Origin: Isoetes taiwanensis
Taxonomy: Eukaryota > Streptophyta > Lycopodiopsida > Isoetales > Isoetaceae
Length of the DNA stretch: 64,000 nucleotides
Direction of reading: 5' to 3'
Assembly: GCA_021234155.1 (NCBI GenBank)
Contig: JAJEKV010000017.1
Coordinates: 4,068,792-4,132,791 of the forward strand
Shown piece after piece: positions 45,021 through 56,411 of the stretch. The number at the start of each line of letters is the position of its first letter. The first letter of the stretch is position 1. The translations under genes and the position numbers were made by a program. The notes under the pieces are model-generated. The model did no database searches. It saw only the letters and a list, made by a program, of their open reading frames with translations, and was not told the origin of the DNA.

Positions 45021-45535
45021 TCCTAATGAGGCCAATGCTCCAAAACCTAGACTTGTTGTATTCATCAATTTTTTCTCCCTCAAAACCTAGCATCCAAAAA
45101 CACTTTTTTAAGTGATTGAAAAAACGTAATGAAGATGTTCTTCTCACTGTTTCAATTCTACTTTTATTTCGAAACTCAGAATGCTTCCGGCATTGAAAGG
45201 AATCAAAGATTTTCACAAATTAGAGCAAATGCAGAAAATGCAGGTCGATACAAGCTCTGACAGTCTCAGCAAGCCTATACAATCATTTCTGAATAAATTC
45301 TTTAAGAAATAGATATTTCTTATGATGCTGCTAGGGTTGTCACAAGCCTACTGAGTTAAAACTTTTGTTGGACAGCCAAGATCCTAATAATTGGTTTTGC
45401 TACTGGAGAGATTCCAAAATATTATCCTTCTGAATGTAGAATTACCCATTCGAACTGGACTACTTATGAACGCACTGGGTACCTTTACAAACAATCCTTA
45501 AGCACTGGATACCTTTACAAACAATCCCGAATGGA
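45021..45535. other. Intergenic
   Basis: No gene is recognised. A short tandem duplication (GGATACCTTTACAAACAATC words) lies at about 45476-45528. Confidence 0.4.
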
Positions 45536-45578
45536 GATGCGAAATAGACCATCAATCCATGATGGTCTATTTCGCATC
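45536..45578. repeat. Perfect inverted repeat, 18-bp arms
   Basis: GATGCGAAATAGACCATC, a 7-base loop, then GATGGTCTATTTCGCATC. Both arms encode the same MRNRP-like peptide outward, and a related sequence occurs at about 50479. Confidence 0.92.
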
Positions 45579-45660
45579 TTCACTCAAAATTACATAGCTT
45601 CATATTCAGGTTTAAAATAATCCATAGAATAGCGAATAATGGCAAGGGCCAGTCTAGTTC
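45579..45660 (-). pseudogene. Fragment of an unidentified gene, related to 50405-50560
   Basis: The minus strand reads LALAIIRYSMDYFKPEYEAM and then, after a stop, MRNRPSWI inside the inverted repeat. The plus strand at 50405-50510 encodes the same peptide with one Arg/Cys difference (LALAIICYSMDYFKPEYEAM followed by QQQMEMRNRPAWI). I do not recognise the family; conservation of the peptide suggests a once-coding exon copied in opposite orientations about 5 kb apart. Confidence 0.6.
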
Positions 45661-48600
45661 TAGTGGACAAAATCATGTTCAGATAATTGTTAGCATACAT
45701 CGTGTTCAGATCTTTGCGGGAGAAGAGATAAACGAGCTCTTTTCTATTATGTAATCTAGTAAGTACTACTAGAGATATAGAATGCTGCATTTTCATATAG
45801 AATTTTTGGTTCTGCAACACATCAGCAGCAAGGTACGTAGATCAAAATGTGGATTGACTACCATTATTGTCCTACATCATAGCAAAGGGGGATGTTTTTC
45901 GCCTTTTAAATTCCAATAACTAATGTAAACGAATCATAGCCATATGCTGATGCATTGAGTTCAAATCACCCCTTCTTATTTGACGCATTGAAGGCAGCCG
46001 GCAACTTAAGAGACATACAGAAAAATGTATTTGACTGTATCATATAGTGCTATAGCATGGAGGTTGCTCATGGCTTTGTCCATCTCCCTTTTGGGGATCT
46101 TGTGGGTCTTGTCCTTTGAAATGTGACAAGTTGGGTATGACCATACCACACACTGCACCAATTCCCTCCTCTGAGGATCAACATGATTTGCCCTCCACTT
46201 CTTCTCCCAGCAGTCGGTGTATTGCTCCTTCAAGTTGCCCCTCTTGTGCCTTCCAACAGGCTCCCAATATTGAACCTGGAATCCAGAACGCAACTCCTCT
46301 CCATCATGGTATTGTACATGGCATAGAGGTAGTATAGGTCCCCCATTTCCGTATATCTAGATTCATACATAAATTGCACGTGAAAGTAGACTTCACTCAG
46401 GCCTTCATGTAGTATAACTAGAGCAACGTATCGTAGGGTTTCTTACTATAGCATCCAATAAGGGTAGGGTTTGAAACGAATTAATGCAGTACAAAACAAG
46501 CTAAATGCATTGTTAAGTTGAAGACAAAATGATATGCATTGTAAAGTTGAAGACAAAATGATATGCATTGTAAAGTAATAATAATGCACTACAGATAGAC
46601 CTTCATAAGGATAATTTCTCGACGGTCTCAACAAATACATTTTAGGATAGGCTCACACAAGTTTCAACTTACACAATATCTAAAAGTCTAATAGAAGGAA
46701 AACTCCTTATAAGATGATATCGATCTTCAAAAATCCATTGTAATTCTCTATGAGTTGGTTTTAAAGATGGCTAGGAAAAAAATTATTATCAGAGTCAAAA
46801 TAGGATTTGCTCCTAAGTTAAAGCTATGTTGTTAAAGAGGTAAATATATTATGGAAAACTCATCTTTGCTGTTGCCTTTTTCTTACTTACAAGCGATACA
46901 AGCTGTAGATGTTTTGTTATACTTCCATTATCATTATATCTTAAGATTTAACACCAAATATATTTCTCAGAACAAAATACAATGCTCCTGGTTTCATGTA
47001 AGTGCCTCCCCATAAAAATGTTCACGACATAGTAAATAATCAAACAAGAACCAACGAACCCTTGCACAAGAACCAACGAACCCTTGCCCCAAGCCTGCCC
47101 TGATGCTAATTAGGCTTGATAGGAGATGGAAATGATGCTAATTAGGCTTGATAGGAGATGAAAAGAAAATCGTTAAGATAAAAATTTGTAAATAAAGAGA
47201 TGTACAAGATTGTTGTTTCTAGTAGTTATTTCGAGTAACAAATAAGTCTTTCCAACTGAATAGTAAAGCTCATGTCAACAAAAGAGGAAAGCATTATTGG
47301 CATTTTGCACTTCTCCAAGCAAAACATGGTTCAATACGCAACATCCTTTTTTATTGGAGAAAGGTTCCTCATTCTTGTATCGGATCCATTAAATATAAGT
47401 CAGAAAGTTATAACAGACAGTTAGTTAGAAGCAGAACGTTGAAAACATAATTAGATTTTCTTGAAATCGCCAGGAAATATAAACACAGGGAGAGGACTGT
47501 TTTCTTTGATATTTGTGGTAATGACAATGCTGTGCTGGTTTCGTGAGCTTCTAGCTATTTGGGCTTTCCCACTTTTGCTTGGGTTTGGAGCTTCTTTGTT
47601 CCTTGATTATTTTCTGGCGAATTGTGTTGGACCAAAAGAGGGCTTGTTGTTATTCAGGAGCAACCGTTACTCCTTGTCTTCTGGAAATTCTGGGTCAATG
47701 AATTACTCAGTTTTTTCTTCAAATAATTCCATTTTCTAGTCTTCATGCAGAGCCAGCAATAGATTATGGTATGGAGCATTCCGGATTGCTATAATGCAAC
47801 AGTTTGGTGCCTTCTGCTATTTAGATTTAGAAGTACGAGCGAAATGAAACATAAATTTTCTTTACGAGTTTTGACGAAAATGTCAAACGTGATTCTGGTA
47901 CTTAGTGGAAAATTGCAGTTGCTATCGAGAACTGCAAGTGATGCTTTTAATATTTCAATATTTGTTTTGCACATATCAAAATACACACTGAGGTGACTAT
48001 TGTTTTACGATGCTACATCAATCAGGTTTGAAGAACAAAATGCTTTGTAGCATCAGGTTTGAAGAAACAAACAAAAAAAAAAAAGCTTGGCACCCCCATT
48101 TCCTTTGGTCCTAAATTTGCATATGCAAGGACTGAGATTGCCCTTAACTTCATAAATTCTTGAATGACTCGTTTTAAATCTCCCAAATCTGCCATGCTTG
48201 TGTTCTCGCTTCCACGGTATGCCATAAGAATTTACTGAAGCTTCTGAAATTAATTTACTGAAGCTTCTGAAATTCCCATTGCAGGTTATCTGGATGAACA
48301 GATTTCATATTACAATGTCTGGACATTTGCAGATCCCATTTAGATGTTTAAAAAGATGCCTGGAAAAATGTGGGAAGTTGCAATAGTTTTTGAATATCAT
48401 ATTAGTTCCTATTAAAAGCATCATGAGAAATCTTTTTGCAGTACCTAGAAACATTGGTATCGGTGCAAACTACCATGTCTACTCCATACAGATAGGCCCA
48501 TAATTTTCCTATTTGAATTCTTTCCACTTCAGCAGTGCATTTGAACTTCTTGCAACTTCTCAATGCTACAATTCTATATCTGGATAAATGATACATTTGG

Positions 48601-49152
48601 GAGACAGCAGCCACACAAACTATGGAAGTTTTCTCGATTCCTGGCAACTTTCTAGTCCCATTCTTCCATCCCAGAAAGTTTTTAAAAAATCACATCTTAA
48701 TCCTAGTGGAAATAAAAATAAAAATAAGCTTTGTAATCTGGAAACCGACACTGGAAATGATGCCAGTTCATTCTTTTATAACATCACCAGATTGCACCAA
48801 GTGAAAGACAATTGAAAAGGGTTAGGAGACAATGCTTTCAAATGCCGTTACCAAGTAAAACAATGCCCTAGATCTTTTGATAGCAAGTGAAATGTGTGCA
48901 GACATTGGAATGTATAGGATTTTATAATTCTCTTCATTTGCAAGAGGTTCTGATGTCATCATTTTTTACGTTTTGAGGTTTGAACATGCAATGAATACAA
49001 TAAGTATTTTCCAAAATGAGACACGTCCACTCTTTACTCACGAAATTGATCATGAAGAATAAAGTTGGGGCAGACTGTTCTTAACAATCTGGTTATTGTC
49101 TATGGGCAAGCAGAAATAGGCATTTTTTTTCCTCCCCAATACAAAATCAGAA
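45661..49152. other. Intergenic, small duplications only
   Basis: No gene is supported. Small tandem duplications: GTTGAAGACAAAATGATATG at about 46510-46575, AAGAACCAACGAACCCTTGC at 47046-47086, GATGCTAATTAGGCTTGATA at 47102-47160, and TTACTGAAGCTTCTGAAATT at 48230-48272. A hydrophobic frame at 47461-47739 (+) and a frame at 46006-46293 (-) have no recognised domain. Confidence 0.4.
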
Positions 49153-49874
49153 TCAACATAACTTATCAACCTGCACCTCTGCTTCCACTAGTCCAAGTTC
49201 TCTTTGAAAGAATGCCTCTATGTCCTGTAGCTGTGGAGCACCAGGCAACTCTGTAGTCCCACCTTTTAATGTGTTGTCACTACCTTCATTTGGCATAAGA
49301 TGTTTATGGCATATTTCGAACGCCTTCCTGGAAGAAATTGAAGAAATGCAGGAATGCAGAGACTGTAGCTTATCCCTCGCTATACTATCTTGCAACAGTG
49401 ATTCCTTAACTGGAACAGGCAATGCTGCAAACGCGCTGTTACAAAAGAGCGCAATTATATCTAATGCAAAAAAGATATATACCGCCTCTCTTAACCACAA
49501 AGGCACAACATGAATTACATACCTTGTTATTCCTCGTGCAAGTCCCCACTTGAAACCTGCAACAGAAGCTTCTGAAAACCCGAGATCAAATCCTTCTTGA
49601 ACAGAACCCTCTTTGCCAACAGTGATCCCCTCTCTGTACCCAAGCTTTATTGTGATAAGGCTCTGATTTTTTCAGGTAATTGAACTTCAAAATAAGATAT
49701 TTCATGCATAGAAAAGTAGGATACATTGTAGAACTGCGTGTGCCTAGCCTTCGATTCTTGTGTGCTCAATCCATTATCATCATCATCATCTGCCCACTCT
49801 GACATTTTAGATGACCCCAAATCAACCACGATGTGCCTACCACAATCCCAAACATTCTCATCATTTGACCACAT
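49153..49874 (-). CDS. Yae1-domain protein, three exons
   Basis: Yae1/Lto1-type proteins act as adaptors that bring the ribosome-recycling factor ABCE1/Rli1 to the cytosolic iron-sulphur assembly machinery. Exons in gene order: 49874-49725, 49644-49523, 49435-49153, with GT-AG introns of 80 and 87 bases; 184 residues if the first Met is used. Exon 2 carries the family's repeated GX3 motif: GYREGITVGKEGSVQEGF followed by DLGFSEASVAGFKWGLARG. The C-terminal exon (FAALPVPVKESLLQDSIA ... VEAEVQVDKLC) ends at TGA. The N-terminal part is acidic (SEWADDDDDN). The start is uncertain: Met at 49805 (MSEWAD) is an alternative, and an upstream exon could exist. Another in-frame acceptor would add six residues to exon 2. 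Whether it is the Yae1 or the Lto1 partner is not decided. Confidence 0.85.
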
Positions 49875-50197
49875 AAATAAATAGGAGGAATTTCTTTCTC
49901 AATAAAGAAATTCTCATGGATATCCGAATGTTCTTGCAACTTGTATCCCAAATGTAATACAAATCATAGCCACATCAGGCTTTGTATTCACACATTGCAC
50001 GTGTCATAAGCACACTAAACACTCTGAATGTGAAACATGTAAGTATCTGCATGTAATCTGGACATGTAATTACAAGCCAGGACCTATGTGCAGAAAAATG
50101 AACACCTCTATGTCTCTAGTATGGAAGATCTAGTATGCCGACAATTTCTGGTGCAATGGGCATATTGTGCACTTTTATGACTAGTGAGACATCCATT
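49875..50197. other. Upstream region of the Yae1-domain gene
   Basis: No gene. It should include the promoter of the minus-strand gene; no definite element was identified. Confidence 0.35.
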
Positions 50198-50410
50198 CTA
50201 ACTACGCAAGAAAGAAAATTCATGTCGTTCCTCTAATTATTTTGCATAAACCCAGTGAAGACGGTACCTTCCCGAATAAAAAGTATGAAAGAAGCACAGT
50301 AAATATCTTCTCGGATTTCTAACTAAGCAAGAATTCATGTCGTCGCTCTAATTATTTTGCATAAACCCAGTGAAGAGGGTACCTTCCCGATTAAAAAGCA
50401 TGAAAGACTG
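50198..50410. repeat. Direct duplication, about 95 bp x 2
   Basis: Copies at 50198-50296 and 50320-50410 share ATTATTTTGCATAAACCCAG and GGTACCTTCCCGA with a 12-base gap and a few substitutions. The second copy runs directly into the conserved peptide fragment at 50405. Confidence 0.85.
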
Positions 50411-50560
50411 GCCCTTGCCATTATTTGCTATTCTATGGATTATTTTAAACCTGAATATGAAGCTATGCAGCAGCAAATGGAGATGCGAAATAGACCAGCA
50501 TGGATTCGAAATGAATATCAGCTGATTGGTCGCTTATTTGAAGCCAAGATAGACGTGCTT
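50405..50560 (+). pseudogene. Fragment of an unidentified coding exon
   Basis: Part of an open frame 50357-50755. The conserved core reads LALAIICYSMDYFKPEYEAM, then MEMRNRPAWIRNEYQLIG and RLFEAK. A reverse-oriented copy lies at 45579-45660. I do not recognise a domain. The rest of the frame, after about 50600, loses coding character. Confidence 0.5.
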
Positions 50561-53500
50561 CCATTTGTTTTCAGAAATGCTTTCACACCATGCCAAATCT
50601 GCCTGCGATTCTTTGTTTTAGGACATTTCTTTGTTTTAGGACAAGCACGAATATTTTATGTCTCAATACAAAAATATCTCTTAACCTTTTGTGCCATCAT
50701 CAAAAAGCTTCAAAGTCACGAGGTATCAAAAGGTACATGCAACCCATATGTTTAAAAAAATTATATGTGGCCCACATACATGTGTCCAAAAAATTCCTTT
50801 GTATAGAGAATATAATATAATCGCTAATCCTTATAATCGCTAATCCTTAGCCATTGATGAAAGGAATATCCCATGTCATATTCCCTCTCCAACAACCACA
50901 GCCATTGAATGGAAATCAAGATGGGGTCAAATCCCCTTTTCCACCTCAGCATATGGTTGTCAAAACCATATTACAAGTCAATATACACTATACAATACAC
51001 AGGAGACGATCTACCACAACAAACATAAACAGGCTTCGCAAATAAACAGTTTATCATAAACTTCAAACTCCTGCCAAATCTGAAAGCAACATTTATCCTG
51101 CGCCCTGTGCTCGTGTTTTGCTTGCTTGCTTTGCTCCACAGTTCAAGCCAGAAGCACATGCTCGTGCAGACAGCACTGGAAAGTAATATAAATCCAAAAC
51201 TACTATACAAATTAACATGTAAAAATGGGGATTTGAACCCCACCAAGATGAATTGGTACCACAATGATATATATGACCAAAGCAGCTGAATCCGGCCCTG
51301 CTTAAGAACACGAAGCTTTGAATCTAGGAAAAACCAACCCCTTAAAAAAACAAACAAAGCAGAAAAGCCACCTAAACCTCTGCAAAAACCAAAATGAGAA
51401 TGCTTCTGAAGAAAGAATGCTTGTGAAGAAAGAAAATGAGGGCTTCTGAGTCTGCCCTCTCGGATTTTGCATGCGTTCTTCTGCCTCTGTGCCCTGAACC
51501 GCCTCTGTGCCTCTGTCGGGTTTTGCATGAACTGCTTCTGCCTCTGCGCCTCTGTGTCAGATTAACTCCGCCATTGGGTTATGGCCAGGCAGCCAAGCAT
51601 ATTTTTTGCCGGAATGAGGAGAAGAAGAATGCAAAATAAGCTTCTGGCTATGGCGGAAGACGGAATCCCTAATTTACCCTCTTCAACACATACACAGAAG
51701 AAAAGATGCACATGCTATAGCGTGGCACCAGAATCAAGTCCCAAACCTGGCTCCTGGCGGAAGCCCTTTGCCATGGCCATGCCGTCCAGCCTTCTGCGCA
51801 TGAAAACACTGGAAAAAAAAAAACCCAAATAGAAACTTCACTTCCATCATTTCCATGCGCCCAGAAGGCCATCGCCACGACTCCACTTCTAAAAATTACC
51901 CTTTCCCCAAAAAAACCAATGCACCCTATTCGACCATTGCCAAACCAAACCCAAATTTGTGAGTCAGCAAAATACCAATTTTACATACGAATACATGGCT
52001 AAACCTTGCAAAATCTTATGTTACACGACCCCAAAACAACATTTTGGGAACCTAATATAATACAAGAAATTTATCGCGGCGGCCAAGGCCGCCGCGAACA
52101 TTTCTCTTCCCCGACTTACTCTAGATAGTAGATTTCTCTTCCCCGACTTACTCTTGTAAACACGGATTTGCATATATTTAGAATGGTGCAAAGATGTTCT
52201 TGGACTTAACATTGAAGAATTTGTGTGGGAGAGTTGAGGACATGGGTTTTGCTCGCCAAATAGGCCATTGTAGTTGATGAGAAACAAACCTACAGACGTT
52301 TTCCACCTCATACATGCATACCCCCTTCCCGCTCCCAAAAAAAAAAGCCCACATACAAACCCTTTTATATTTGCTTATGGTCCTTGGTTCAACTACGAAG
52401 TATTTTGGTAATAGAGGTTTAGTCATATATTTGTAAGTATACATACCACCATGGTTGCTCATTCACCATATTAGCTTAGCATTCTTACCCCCTCAACTTT
52501 TGTCGTTAAAGTAACATCTTAATAATCAGGAGAACTATAGAGTAATTGAATATGGATAACATACATGCTAAAAAAAACAACTTTAGTTCATCTTTGCCAT
52601 GGCACAATACACACCCAATAGTCGAGATGATTTATATGGTCATTTGAAAATCTTAAAGGCCTAAGTTATTAATTATAATGGTGTAAAAGCCATTTTATAA
52701 GGAAAAAAAAATTGAGCACCACAAAAAGCAGGGCTTGGGCAGTGTAACGTGAGCAGTAACATCCACCTTACAGGATCTACCATTAAATTGCGCATTGGGA
52801 GCATCCCAAACTGCCGAGATCCAATATCGTTGCCCAAATAGCTAATTTTGCTGTATGGATTTGATGTCTGTCATTCATAAATAAAGCATGGCTCAGCATC
52901 CAGAAGCTTGCCCAAGCCTTAAAATCCACATGAAGTGATGCTCGCTTCTTAAAATCCCCTTATCCAATTGCTCGAATTGGTGCTCTGATAAGTTACCCCA
53001 GCAATGCTGCCAAAGGAAACTATAAAACAGAGGCCCTGGATTGTGCCTAAGTTACGACCATCCCGCACACTTTAATCATGAGATCTTAGGCTCCAACTTA
53101 TTTTCTTACATCGCCCCCGCCATTGGAAAAAAAGATCCTCCTGAGATGAATTTGTTGCCCAATATGGCTGGCATTGCATTGGGGTTCTGAAAAAGGGGTT
53201 CGCTATAATTTTATAGAGCAGCAAATCATTCTGGGTAAAATTGTGAAATCTCCAAGCATTCTGGACAAATCATTCTCAGCGCATGCAGAGCGTGGGCATC
53301 AGTCTGCTCTGCTTGGCATCCAAAAGTATCAGTATACTCCACTGAGCCGCTTTAGAAAGCGATCAATCGCTACCGGTTGTCCACCACAATACCCTTTGAT
53401 TTGATTTCCATGATCGACCAGATTAAGGCACGCAATGTCAGAAACGGAATCAAGCTTTAACCAACTATAAAACTTTGAGGATAATCCTGTTACCTTCTCT

Positions 53501-53828
53501 GAAACTCACAACAATAGAATAACATGCAGTCTAAATGCCGCAGTCTAAGCTCAACAGTGTCGATTTCGTTGATAAAGCAGAGCTTTGCATGTTTGAGAAA
53601 GGGAAGCAAAGATTCAAATCTCGATGCTCACCAAATGTGACCTGCTTCGATTCAATAGCGGGATATAAGACCTGCCTCCAGTGCAATATAAGATTCAATA
53701 GTGGATTATAAGATTCGAGGGCAGCTGGATTATTGAACAGAGCCCATAGATTATTCAAACCCCAATATTGAACAGAGTGCAACAGACTCTCGAAGCATCT
53801 GCTTTTGATTCAACAACGGCGGCCTTAC
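50561..53828. other. Intergenic, with hairpin and short duplications
   Basis: No gene is supported. The 185-codon frame at 50971-51528 (-) looks like chance: it spans low-complexity CTCTG repeats and a B-box-like motif. Short duplications occur at 51460-51560 (GCCTCTGTGCC words) and 52106-52155 (TTCTCTTCCCCGACTTACTC). Confidence 0.4.
52076..52099. repeat. GC-rich perfect hairpin
   Basis: CGCGGCGGCC, a 2-3 base loop, GGCCGCCGCG within AT-rich DNA. Unknown role. Confidence 0.7.
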
Positions 53829-53868
53829 CTTTTGCACCAAACCTAGCAACGGAAGGATTAGAAGCCAT
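53829..53868 (-). CDS. Possible first exon of an unidentified gene
   Basis: On the minus strand ATG opens MASNPSVARFGAKG-like coding sequence, ending at a consensus donor AAAG|GTAAGG (13 codons plus one base). Three G-box repeats lie 95-270 bases upstream. No second exon was recognised, so the product is unknown and the call is tentative. Confidence 0.35.
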
Positions 53869-53960
53869 CTCCAGCGGCGAAAAGCAGGCGCCCTTCTAAT
53901 TTTCATTTTTTGATGCAAATTTCGCATCCAATTGATAACGGATCTAAATCCGATTGTTTT
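53829..53960. other. Possible 5' leader region
   Basis: GC-richer stretch between the possible start codon and the G-box repeat array; no certain TATA box. Confidence 0.25.
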
Positions 53961-54135
53961 TTATTTGAACCACAAGTATTTGAGACACGTGTTAAAAATT
54001 TAGCTTAAATGTTTGTAACTTATTTGAACCACAAGTATTTGAGGACACGTGTTAAAAAATTTAGCTTAAATGTTTGTAACTTATTTGAACCACAAGTATT
54101 TGAGGACACGTGTTAAAAATTTAGCTTAAATGTGT
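53960..54135. repeat. Three tandem repeats of about 60 bp, each with a CACGTG G-box
   Basis: TTATTTGAACCACAAGTATT recurs with a period near 60 bases. Each unit has ACACGTGTTA, containing the palindromic CACGTG core that plant bZIP and bHLH factors bind. Confidence 0.85.
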
Positions 54136-54399
54136 TACAAACAGATAAGCTAACGTGTCAATAAATCAAATGAGAATTTGTATAGCATATTCCAAAAGAA
54201 TCTTGCCTATCACAATTATATAGTTTAGATAATACATGGATCTCTTCCTTCTATTGAAGCACCATAATTCCACCACAACTTGGCAAAAATTACCCTACAG
54301 GTCTTTAGCACAAAATATAAGAATTCTTCTTTCTTCATATCTATATATTAAAAAGTGTCCCACATGCCATATAAGAGCCACCAATTTTGTTAGAGATAA
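54136..54399. other. Spacer
   Basis: No gene recognised. TCTATATATTAAAAAGTG near 54339 resembles the 5' start of some plant Helitrons, but nothing else supports that. Confidence 0.3.
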
Positions 54400-54483
54400 T
54401 GGGCGCCTGCAGGCCCTTACGCGGGCGGGGTAAGGGCCTGGCGAGCCTGGTCCGCACCCCGCGTGAGGGCCTGCGGACGCCCA
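54400..54483. repeat. GC-rich palindromic repeat, 26-bp arms
   Basis: The left arm TGGGCGCCTGCAGGCCCTTA continues CGCGGG; the right arm read inversely is TGGGCGTCCGCAGGCCCTCA then CGCGGG, three mismatches in 26. A diverged relative is at 9588-9680, so this is a dispersed family, perhaps a small non-autonomous element. Confidence 0.8.
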
Positions 54484-56411
54484 TTTTCTCAATAAAGTGC
54501 GGGGAGGAGAGGGGGGAGAGAGAATATTTCGTGCCACGTGGCGTCATCGTAGCCACAGAACTTTGATTAATCTGTTATCAGCCAACGTTGGAGGAGAGGA
54601 AGCGAGCTCCAACAGATTATTTGTTTTATGATGGCTTGAAATATGGCGAAATATTCTCCCCCCTAACTTTATGACAAGAATAATTTTTTTGAAGAATCGT
54701 CTTCGTCCTTTTAGCGGATTGTTACCCTTAAGCAAACAATCCTTCATCCTTAGGAAACGAGCTTTCAACAATTTAACAATTTAGCATCTTTTCAAATTTC
54801 CCTTTTTCCTTTTTCGGGTATACCTATTGTTGTCACACCATCATAGGATCTTTAGCTCATTCATTCATCTCAAGACGTGTTCGAGTGTTACACTCCATCA
54901 TTACCATGTCTTTACATAACATGCATAATCCCTAAGTCATATCGTAATGGTGACTTCACCATCCATTCCTTAGGTCAATAAGTTTGCTCTTATTCCAACA
55001 CAGTTTAATGGTTTAATGGTCTATTCTATTATGATAATACGTTTTGACTCAATTCTTGTTGCTATGAGTTGCTAACTATACGAGCTATAATTTCATGATT
55101 TTTTAGAGTGTTTATAAGTCATATGAACCTCAGTATTTAATAAAAGAATCTACCATACAGAATTCAGGACAAAAGTATATGTTAAACTACTCCAATAACA
55201 ACTATCCATAATACCATGAGGGTAATAAATGATCTGTTCTAATTATATCTATGTAGAACATAACTCTTATCACCTTATATATAGTGTAACTAAAATGTAA
55301 ACATGCAATTTTTGGGATTAAAACATAATCTACAGCAGCAGGATTAACACACTAGAACATAAAAGGTTGAGTTAACTCTAAAATTATAAGTTCAAAACTC
55401 CACAATGATTATAGTTAGTGATGTTTATTGATGAATTCAAGTGAATGTTGTGAGGTTTAGCTATGACAATATGTAATTAGACCATATGCCATTTCATGTC
55501 TGCTTCTTTAGTTCGTAGAAGAGACGTTACCTTTCCCATAATAAGCCTTTAAAATAGTTGAAAATGTGGAAAAATGACATATATAGAGATCTCTGATATA
55601 GGTTGTATGGTTTTATTGAACAAAATACAAAGAAAATGACCAAAAACATCTCTGTATACGATTTTTCAAAAGGCAAATTTGACCCCTTCCATACAAAATC
55701 TATCCCAATTAGTGGCAAAGAAACCCAATAACTCATACGTATACGTGTGCAAAATGGGTCCGAAAAACCCCCCTACAAGTCATTCAGGCACATTGTATGG
55801 TGCCCACAGTGAATCCCCCTTGGCTGCTATAGCATTGTTGTTGCCTAGGTAGAATAATGTTACATGTGGGTTATCTTTCATGTATATTATATTTTTCATG
55901 GATGCGAACCTTTCTTAACAATACAAATCTCTAGTTGCATGTTAAAGTAACATGTTATTTCTAAGGTTTTAATGTATATAAGCACGCATCACCATTTATG
56001 GTCCATGAGACCAATTATCTTTTGCAATTGTTGAAAGGAGCAAGTATTACCAAAGGTTTTATATGGTTTTGGCAAGTATGCTAAAACCGTATAATGCTGA
56101 TGTCAGAAAGAGGTTTTGGGTTTTCTAATGTTGTGAGATTTATTCGTTCAAAATTTTCCAAATTAGGCAACAAAAGCCAATTTTTACTGGTGCATACTCA
56201 CACAATTATTGTGGAGCTTATCCTGCTGCTTTTTATGGCAGACAAAGTGGAGGACACGCATAGGCACAAGTTCTACCACGTCGGGGATCATCATCGTATA
56301 ACCCCAGTAACCAACTCCCAAAGCTAAACATACACTGGCCAGGGTTTGAACCCCTAACCAAGTGCACATTCATTTTGGCATTACTTCAAAGTTAAGGTTT
56401 CTATTTGGGGC
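54484..56411. other. Intergenic, nothing recognised
   Basis: AT-rich sequence without a supported gene. Confidence 0.4.

Noticed and set aside
47461-47739. Hydrophobic plus-strand frame, possible membrane protein exon
   Set aside because: One or two membrane-like stretches only; no family recognised and no splice partners found.
50971-51528. 185-codon minus-strand open frame
   Set aside because: No domain, spans low-complexity CTCTG repeats and a B-box-like motif, and no matching structure on either side.
54339-54483. Helitron 5' end (TCTATATATTAAAA)
   Set aside because: No CTRRT end with its hairpin and no Rep/helicase sequence was found.
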